Below are positions 1-4,408 of a DNA stretch of 5,649 bases, piece after piece. The position numbers and the translations under genes are program-made. The notes under the pieces were generated by a model, which ran no database searches, was not told the DNA's origin, and saw nothing but the letters and a program-made list of their open reading frames with translations. This DNA is from an uncultured Bacillota bacterium (GTDB lineage Bacteria; Bacillota; Clostridia; Peptostreptococcales; Anaerovoracaceae): contig CAMYWZ010000083.1 in the NCBI GenBank assembly GCA_947302945.1, forward strand, positions 1-5,649. The letters are read 5' to 3'. Each line of letters starts with the position of its first letter. Position 1 is the stretch's first letter.

Positions 1-2
1 GC

Positions 3-350
3 GGCCTGAAGGCCCAGACCGTCATCAGGATGCCGATACAACAGAACCCTCCCTTCTCGGTCATCGCCCCCACCCTCTCCATCGTCTTGCCCGACGGTGG
101 CATCACGCTCGGTGCCGATGTGGTAGTAACCGGAGGCAGTGGCAATTACTCCTATTCCTGGCTCGATGCCGATGGTCAAGAGCTTTCGACCGAGCCCACC
201 CTGCACGTCACCATGCCGGGCAACTACACGCTGCGCGTCAGCGACGAGTGTCAGTGCGAACACCAGGTGACGTTCAGCCTCACTCCTTCGGCCCTCGCCA
301 GTGTCTATACCTCCGAGGCCCTGCGCATCTTCTCCTCGAGCTCTTTCTGA
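3..350 (+). CDS. Partial PKD/Ig-like domain protein fragment (Bacteroidetes-style surface protein), left-truncated
   Basis: The frame is open from the window's left edge (starting GLKAQTVIR before the first Met at 30), so this is the inside or end of a longer protein and the ATG at 30 need not be a start. The translated segment has the pattern of PKD/Ig-like beta-sandwich repeats of secreted or surface proteins: a glycine-rich turn GGSGNYSYSW, then DADGQELSTEPTLHV, then PGNYTLRVSDECQCEHQVTF. The W...G.Y.L.V.D.C.C...VTF spacing is familiar from Bacteroidetes adhesin-like or C-terminal-sorted proteins (family knowledge). After SLTP (about position 287) the frame runs antisense into uvrC and ends in a low-complexity tail, IFSSSSF, at a TGA. 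That tail is therefore probably not native. No substrate or specific function can be assigned. The domain style does not match the Firmicute-like genes in the rest of the window. Confidence 0.5.
   Translation, partial: GLKAQTVIRMPIQQNPPFSVIAPTLSIVLPDGGITLGADVVVTGGSGNYSYSWLDADGQELSTEPTLHVTMPGNYTLRVSDECQCEHQVTFSLTPSALASVYTSEALRIFSSSSF
285..316. other. Probable sequence junction (contig chimera or rearrangement breakpoint)
   Basis: Homology to a PKD-like surface protein on the plus strand fades at about 287. Recognisable UvrC sequence on the minus strand fades at about 311-316 (the codons for ...RRASE). Two unrelated partial genes therefore meet tail to tail within about 30 bp, both broken, with no transposon end, terminator or attachment site visible. 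This fits a chimeric read or mis-assembly at a contig end better than a natural gene boundary, but a real deletion or insertion cannot be excluded from sequence alone. Confidence 0.6.
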
Positions 351-961
351 AGTTCCCTGTCCCTGCCGGCAAGAAAGTCCATGGCTTTGCCGACGCTGCG
401 CATGTACTCTTCCCTGTCGACGTCCCCGCGGCAAATGCCTCTGCACTCGTGGATGTGGTAGTTGAGGCAGGGCGTAAAACCTTCCGGAAAGCTCTGCGCG
501 TTGCAGCGCTTAAGGCAGCAGGCGGAATTGAGGAGGGACACTATGGAATTTACGGAACCTGCATCCGCATAGGGACCGAAGTAGCGCGAACCGTCGTTTA
601 CGAGCCTTCTGGTCTTGAGCACGCGCGGGTATTCTTCCTTAAGCGTGACCTTGATGTATGGATAAGTCTTGTCGTCCCGAAGGACTATGTTGTACTTGGG
701 GCGGTAGCGCTTTATCAGGTTGCATTCGAGTATCAGGGCTTCCATCTCCGAACCGGCCGCAATGTACTCGAATTCCTTTATATGTTTTACCATCTCTCTG
801 GTCTTGGGAGTCTGGTTTTTAGGGGACTGAAAATACTGGCGGACCCTGTTTCTTAAGGATACCGCCTTTCCTACATAAATTATCTGCCCGAACTCGTCCT
901 TATGCAGATAGCATCCGGGGCTGTCGGGCAGTTTTTTCAGTTCCTCTTTTATGTCGAACAT
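305..961 (-). CDS. uvrC: UvrABC system protein C, N-terminal part only (truncated)
   Basis: UvrC is the nuclease subunit of bacterial nucleotide excision repair. With UvrB it makes the 3' incision (GIY-YIG domain) and the 5' incision (C-terminal RNase H-like domain) around a lesion. Here the GIY-YIG domain spans about residues 10-95: PGCYLHKDEFGQIIYVGKA contains Tyr18, Tyr29, Gly31 and Lys32, Arg39 follows, and the catalytic-type Glu79 lies in ALILECNLIKRYRPKYN. The conserved LRDDKTYPYIKVT and YFGPYADAGSV stretches follow, then a Cys-rich segment (about residues 148-178, with PCLNYHIHEC). The protein ends at residue 218 just inside the UVR motif (ELEEKMRRASE), followed by Val and TAG. Family members are about 600 residues, so the rest of UVR, the endonuclease domain and the helix-hairpin-helix domain are missing. 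The start ATG shares one base with the dacF stop (TGATG), with a GGAGAGGA site just upstream inside dacF. If the break is natural, 5' incision would be lost; a chimeric sequence end is likelier. Confidence 0.9.
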   Translation of the reverse strand: MFDIKEELKKLPDSPGCYLHKDEFGQIIYVGKAVSLRNRVRQYFQSPKNQTPKTREMVKHIKEFEYIAAGSEMEALILECNLIKRYRPKYNIVLRDDKTYPYIKVTLKEEYPRVLKTRRLVNDGSRYFGPYADAGSVNSIVSLLNSACCLKRCNAQSFPEGFTPCLNYHIHECRGICRGDVDREEYMRSVGKAMDFLAGRDRELQKELEEKMRRASEV

Positions 962-2424
962 CAGTCCTCTCCGTCCGTTTCAGACGATGCTTCCGCATCG
1001 TATCCGCCGCTCTGCTCAGGTTCGTATTCCGGCATCTGAGCGAAGAGCTGCTCGTCCTCAAGGCGCTGTTTTTCGAGGGCTTCGGCCCTCTGTCTGGCTC
1101 GCTCGGCCTTCTTCTTCTTTTTCCTCTCGCTCTTGATCTTAAGGTATGCTATATAGAGCACGAACAGCGCTATTATCGCGAATATGACTGTGAGTATGGT
1201 GCTGAATATCTTCTTTGCCGCTGAGTCTTCTATGCCCCAGTTGGAAAGTATGCCGCCCTCTTTTACAGCTTCGGCAGTAACGACCTTGTACTCGGCAGTC
1301 TTCGTGCCGTCGATGAATACCTCCAGTTTGCCGCAGACCGTGCCTTTGTCGAAGGGTGCCCTGATCGACTCGTCCAGGGTGACTTTGGTGGTGACTGCTC
1401 CGTCCTGCTGGGCGGAAGAAAGTGTTGCGTAGATGTCGTCCCCGAGAACCGCTCTTACCTTGTTGAACTCGCCTTTTTTGACCTCTATCGTTCCGAGTTC
1501 CGTTCCCATGCGCATGGCGGAAAAGGTCCTGAAGTTGGCGAAGCCCCAGTCGAGCAGCTTTATGGTATCCACGAAGCGCTCGTAGGAACCGTTGGAACTG
1601 CCGTCAGACCTTAAGACGACCGAAAGCAGCGTGGTATTGCCCCTTCTTGCGGCTGCGATCAGGCAGCCTTTCGCTTCATCGGTCCAGCCGGTCTTGATGC
1701 CTATGCAGCCTTCGTATTTGGCGGTCCGCCTTTCGTTGCCCACGTACATGACGTTCGTGGTGTTGTTGAGCAGCCAGTTGCCGTTCTTCATGGTCTCGAC
1801 CGTGCCGCTCTTGCCGGAACCTTCGCCCCTTGTGTATGTGTAGTCGACGCACTTTACGATGTCGCGGAAAGTGGCGTTCTTCATGCAGTAGACAGCTATC
1901 TTGGCCAGGTCTGACGCGGTGCTGTAGTGCTCGGCGTCGTGAAGGCCGTTGGGGTTGGTGAAGTGAGTGTCGGTGCAGCCTATTTCCGCGGCCTTGGAGT
2001 TCATGAGCCTTGCGAACTCATCCACGCTGCCGGAGATGGCCTTGGCGAAGAGCACTGCAAGATCGTTGCAGGAACCGATGAGGAGCTCGTATACCGCGTC
2101 CTTGACAGTTACTTTCTCGCCTTCCTTCATGCTGAGCCTTGAGCCTCCGGTGGAAGCGACTTCGGCGTCCGCCGTAAGGACGTTGTTCATAGGGAGGTTT
2201 TCGAGCACCAGTATGGCTGTTATGAGCTTGGTGCAGCTGGCCGGATAGAGCTTTTCGTCCGGGTTCTTCTCATAGATGACTTCGCCCGTGGTGAGGTCCA
2301 GGACTATAGCGCCTTCGGCGGTTATCGCGGGGGGATCCGCGGCATAAGACGTGACGACGAAAGACGCTGCCGTAAGGACTGCCGCGAGCATTATGGAAAT
2401 CAGACGTATCAGTTTTTTCTTCAT
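961..2424 (-). CDS. dacF: D-alanyl-D-alanine carboxypeptidase, DacF-like (peptidase S11, PBP5 family), with C-terminal membrane anchor
   Basis: Removes the terminal D-Ala from peptidoglycan pentapeptides on the outer face of the membrane, limiting cross-linking. The 487-residue product has a signal peptide (MKKK, a hydrophobic core, and a likely cut after SYA, residue 28). The S11 catalytic motifs are all present: SxxK as S63-C-T-K66 in LYPASCTKLITA, SxN as S118-C-N120, and KTG at 244-246 in GCIGIKTGWT. A PBP5_C-like beta domain covers about 300-390. A strong hydrophobic helix (about 406-430) is followed by a 57-residue charged tail, first Lys/Arg-rich and probably helical, then acidic, presumably cytoplasmic. 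The start at 2424 is chosen over an upstream in-frame ATG at 2589 because it begins the signal peptide, has AGGGA 6 nt upstream, and gives a 4-nt ATGA overlap with the rdgB stop. The upstream extension is Arg/His-rich shadow of rdgB. Middle gene of the rdgB-dacF-uvrC operon. The exact paralogue name is less certain than the family. Confidence 0.92.
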   Translation of the reverse strand: MKKKLIRLISIMLAAVLTAASFVVTSYAADPPAITAEGAIVLDLTTGEVIYEKNPDEKLYPASCTKLITAILVLENLPMNNVLTADAEVASTGGSRLSMKEGEKVTVKDAVYELLIGSCNDLAVLFAKAISGSVDEFARLMNSKAAEIGCTDTHFTNPNGLHDAEHYSTASDLAKIAVYCMKNATFRDIVKCVDYTYTRGEGSGKSGTVETMKNGNWLLNNTTNVMYVGNERRTAKYEGCIGIKTGWTDEAKGCLIAAARRGNTTLLSVVLRSDGSSNGSYERFVDTIKLLDWGFANFRTFSAMRMGTELGTIEVKKGEFNKVRAVLGDDIYATLSSAQQDGAVTTKVTLDESIRAPFDKGTVCGKLEVFIDGTKTAEYKVVTAEAVKEGGILSNWGIEDSAAKKIFSTILTVIFAIIALFVLYIAYLKIKSERKKKKKAERARQRAEALEKQRLEDEQLFAQMPEYEPEQSGGYDAEASSETDGED

Positions 2425-3002
2425 AGCATTTCCCTGAGTTTTTTGAGAGCCAGGCCTCTGTGGCCGTTCTCGTTCTTGTATTCCTGAGTCATCTCGGCAA
2501 AGGTGCGGCGTTTGCCTTCGGGTATGAATATGCTGTCGTAGCCGAAGCCGCCGCTGCCGCGCTCTTCCGTGGATATGTGCCCTTTGCATTCGCCTTTGGC
2601 GCTTATGACCCGCCCGTCCGGGTACACAAGGGTGATGACGCAGACGAAGGTAGCTGTGCGCTTTTTGTACGGGAGGCCTTCCATCTGCCTGAGTATGATC
2701 TTTCTTGCCGCCGCGTCGTCGCCGTGGACTCCGCTGTAGCGTGCCGAATTGACGCCGGGAGCGCCGCCCAAGGCATCCACGAAAAGCCCCGAATCGTCTG
2801 CGACTGCGGGCTTTCCGCTGAGATCGCAGATGGCCTTCGCTTTGATGTAGGAGTTCTCCTCGCAGGTGCTGCCTGTCTCCTCCACATCCACGCTGCCGAG
2901 GCCGGCATCCGCCTGGGAGATGAGCTCCATACCGAACTCTTTCGTGATCTGGCCTATCTCCCTGAGCTTATTTTTATTTTGCGTTGCGGCTATAATTGTC
3001 AT
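2421..3002 (-). CDS. rdgB: XTP/dITP diphosphatase (RdgB/HAM1 family non-canonical purine NTP pyrophosphatase)
   Basis: Cytosolic house-cleaning enzyme that hydrolyses dITP, ITP and XTP to the monophosphate plus pyrophosphate, keeping deaminated purines out of DNA and RNA. The 193-residue product is normal length for the family and carries its motifs in order: the N-terminal nucleotide loop IIAATQNKNKLREI (T7-x-N9-x-x-K12), the metal-binding glutamates in STCEENSYIKAKA (E48, E49), AVADDSGLFVDALGGAPGV (D69, D70) followed by SARYSG, the base-recognition segment GFGYDSIFIPEG (F153-D156), TFAEM, and C-terminal HRGLALKKL. The start at 3002 is preferred because it matches the family N-terminus. The longer frame from 3071 would begin inside the -35 box of the promoter that precedes this gene. 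No strong Shine-Dalgarno is seen (only a weak AAAG about 10 nt upstream). The stop overlaps the dacF start by 4 nt. First gene of the leftward operon. Confidence 0.95.
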   Translation of the reverse strand: MTIIAATQNKNKLREIGQITKEFGMELISQADAGLGSVDVEETGSTCEENSYIKAKAICDLSGKPAVADDSGLFVDALGGAPGVNSARYSGVHGDDAAARKIILRQMEGLPYKKRTATFVCVITLVYPDGRVISAKGECKGHISTEERGSGGFGYDSIFIPEGKRRTFAEMTQEYKNENGHRGLALKKLREML

Positions 3003-3025
3003 ATCGTATGAGCTTTGAATATGAT
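2996..3025 (+). promoter_or_regulatory. Candidate promoter for the pgi-pgm operon
   Basis: On the plus strand TTGTCA (2996-3001) and TATGAT (3020-3025) are separated by 18 nt, a reasonable sigma-A match that would start transcription near 3032 and give a leader of about 83 nt before pgi. A perfect TATAAT also lies at 3025-3030 but has no -35 at proper spacing. The region is very AT-rich, so chance matches are likely. The two divergent transcripts would start almost face to face and overlap slightly. Confidence 0.35.
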
Positions 3026-3041
3026 ATAATCTATTTGGTAT

Positions 3042-3071
3042 ATTATAGCCTATTAGGCATGCCGATTTCAA
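3042..3071 (-). promoter_or_regulatory. Sigma-A-type promoter for the rdgB-dacF-uvrC operon
   Basis: On the minus strand a -35 box TTGAAA (3071-3066) is followed after 18 nt by a perfect -10 box TATAAT (3047-3042). Transcription would start near 3035, giving a leader of about 33 nt before the rdgB ATG at 3002. The boxes are read directly from the sequence; activity is inferred. The spacer carries overlapping short palindromes. Confidence 0.7.
3048..3063. repeat. Overlapping short palindromes in the rdgB promoter spacer (possible operator)
   Basis: GCCTATTAGGC (3048-3058) is an inverted repeat with 5-bp arms around a central T, and it overlaps the perfect 8-bp palindrome GGCATGCC (3056-3063). 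Together they fill most of the space between the -35 and -10 boxes of the leftward promoter, a usual place for a repressor site. The element is GC-richer than its surroundings. A regulator cannot be named, and short palindromes can occur by chance. Confidence 0.3.
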
Positions 3072-3076
3072 ACATA

Positions 3077-3089
3077 GTTATCAAATAAC
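3077..3089. repeat. Small inverted repeat upstream of pgi
   Basis: GTTAT-CAA-ATAAC is a perfect inverted repeat with 5-bp arms and a 3-nt loop, about 12 nt upstream of the pgi Shine-Dalgarno and just upstream of the -35 box of the leftward promoter. It could be a weak hairpin in the pgi leader or half of an operator. The stem is AT-rich and short, so no firm role can be claimed. Confidence 0.25.
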
Positions 3090-3100
3090 GAAAAAAATAT

Positions 3101-3106
3101 AAGGAG
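3101..3106 (+). promoter_or_regulatory. Ribosome binding site of pgi
   Basis: AAGGAG lies 8 nt before the ATG at 3115, a near-consensus Shine-Dalgarno that fixes the pgi start. Confidence 0.8.
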
Positions 3107-3114
3107 CATATTGC

Positions 3115-4398
3115 ATGATAAAGTTCAACGCTGAAGGCGCGCTCGGCTTCCTGCCGGAAGCACCGGACTACAAGGCCGCGGAAAAGGCTCTCCGCACCCT
3201 TAAGGAAGGCACCGGAGAAGGAAGCGGCTTCCTGGGGTGGGTCGCCCTTCCGAAAAGTTATGACAAAGAAGAATACGCAAGGATAAAGAAGTGCGCCGCC
3301 CGCATCAGGGATAAAGCGGAAGCGCTCGTAGTCATAGGCATAGGCGGCTCTTACCTCGGAGCAAGAGCTGTCATAGAAGCCATGCTCAGCCCCCGCTACA
3401 ACGAGATCCCCCGCAAAGGTCCGAAGATATACTTCATAGGCAACGGCATAAGCGGCGAGGACCTTGCACAGGTCCTGCAGCTGGTCGAAGGAAAGTCGGT
3501 CTATGTAAACGTCATCTCAAAGTCCGGCACCACGCTGGAACCCGCGCTCGCGTTCAGGATCTTCAAGCAGTTCATCGAAAAGAACTTCGGAAAGGAAGAG
3601 GCAAAAGAGCGCATCGTCTGCACCACGGACAAAGCACGCGGAGCTTTAAAGAACCTCGCGGATGCCGAAGGCTACGAATGCTTCGTCGTTCCGGACAACA
3701 TCGGCGGACGCTACAGCGTCCTGACGCCTGTGGGCCTCCTTCCCATCGCAGCTGCCGGGATAAACATCGACAAGCTCATGGAAGGCGCAGCGAAAGAGGC
3801 TGAGATCTGCCTGAAGGAAGACGGAAGCAATCCCGCCCTCGCATACGCGGCAGTCCGCCAGGCCATCTACAAGCAGCTCGGCAAAAAAGTGGAGATACTT
3901 TCCTGCCCCTCCGAGAGCATAAGGTTCATCGCCGAATGGTGGAAGCAGCTCTACGGCGAGTCCGAAGGAAAACAGCACCTCGGCATCTTCCCCGCCTCCT
4001 GCGTCTACACCGCGGACCTTCACTCAATGGGCCAGTACATCCAGGACGGAGAGCGCATGCTCATGGAGACCTTCCTCTGCTTCGATGTGCCACGCGTCAA
4101 GGTGGAAGTCCCCTTCTGGGAAGAGAACGGAGACGGCCTGAATTACACCGCCGGCAAGGAATACCGCCAGGTCTACGAAGCCGCCAAAGAAGGCGTAAAG
4201 CAGGCTCACATCAAAGGCGGAGTTCCCTGCATGGAGATCTCCGCCGCAAAGCAGGACGAGGAAAACCTCGGCGCCCTGATCTACTTCTTCGAAGCCGCCT
4301 GCGGCATCTCGGGCTACATGCAGGGAGTTGACCCCTTCGACCAGCCCGGTGTTGAAGAGTACAAAAAGAACATGTTCGCGCTGCTCGGAAAAAAGTAG
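3115..4398 (+). CDS. pgi: Glucose-6-phosphate isomerase
   Basis: Cytosolic enzyme interconverting glucose-6-phosphate and fructose-6-phosphate in glycolysis and gluconeogenesis. The 427-residue protein fits the short Firmicutes-type PGI (about 450 residues) rather than the ~550-residue proteobacterial or animal form. Visible motifs: VVIGIGGSYLGARAV (GIGGS at about 75-79), the phosphate-binding SKSGTT (135-140), GGRYSVLTPVGLLP, the catalytic-glutamate motif YGESEGK (E282), the ring-opening histidine region ADLHSMGQY (H303), and the C-terminal PGI signature GVDPFDQPGVEEYK with catalytic-type Lys417. The protein appears intact. The start has AAGGAG 8 nt upstream. It is first in a rightward operon with a phosphohexomutase 10 nt downstream, and divergent from rdgB across a 112-bp AT-rich control region. 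Confidence 0.97.
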   Translation: MIKFNAEGALGFLPEAPDYKAAEKALRTLKEGTGEGSGFLGWVALPKSYDKEEYARIKKCAARIRDKAEALVVIGIGGSYLGARAVIEAMLSPRYNEIPRKGPKIYFIGNGISGEDLAQVLQLVEGKSVYVNVISKSGTTLEPALAFRIFKQFIEKNFGKEEAKERIVCTTDKARGALKNLADAEGYECFVVPDNIGGRYSVLTPVGLLPIAAAGINIDKLMEGAAKEAEICLKEDGSNPALAYAAVRQAIYKQLGKKVEILSCPSESIRFIAEWWKQLYGESEGKQHLGIFPASCVYTADLHSMGQYIQDGERMLMETFLCFDVPRVKVEVPFWEENGDGLNYTAGKEYRQVYEAAKEGVKQAHIKGGVPCMEISAAKQDEENLGALIYFFEAACGISGYMQGVDPFDQPGVEEYKKNMFALLGKK

Positions 4399-4402
4399 GA
4401 GG
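4397..4402 (+). promoter_or_regulatory. Ribosome binding site of the phosphohexomutase gene, overlapping the pgi stop
   Basis: AGGAGG begins within the pgi TAG stop codon and sits 6 nt before the ATG at 4409. This strong site fixes the start and suggests the gene is co-transcribed and probably translationally coupled with pgi. Confidence 0.85.
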
Positions 4403-4408
4403 AACGAA

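Noticed and set aside
248..856. Open frame of 202 codons on the plus strand antisense to uvrC
   Set aside because: It mirrors clearly conserved UvrC codons on the other strand, has no ribosome binding site or recognisable family, and begins inside the foreign fragment.
2425..2589. 55-residue N-terminal extension of dacF from an ATG at 2589
   Set aside because: The extension is Arg/His/Gln-rich and lies entirely within rdgB in another frame. The signal peptide, ribosome binding site and ATGA overlap support the start at 2424.
2460..3011. 183-codon plus-strand frame antisense to rdgB
   Set aside because: A shadow of RdgB: no family resemblance, no ribosome binding site, and it ends over the rdgB start.
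3003..3071. 23-residue N-terminal extension of rdgB from an ATG at 3071
   Set aside because: That ATG lies in the -35 box of the gene's likely promoter and would not be transcribed from it. The family N-terminus matches the start at 3002.
3003..3114. Riboswitch or small RNA in the pgi leader
   Set aside because: The likely leader is under about 90 nt and AT-rich, and only one 5-bp hairpin is visible. There is no conserved aptamer core or terminator stem.
3646..4023. Minus-strand frame antisense to pgi
   Set aside because: Complement of strongly conserved PGI motifs with no ribosome binding site, a product of GC-rich codon use.
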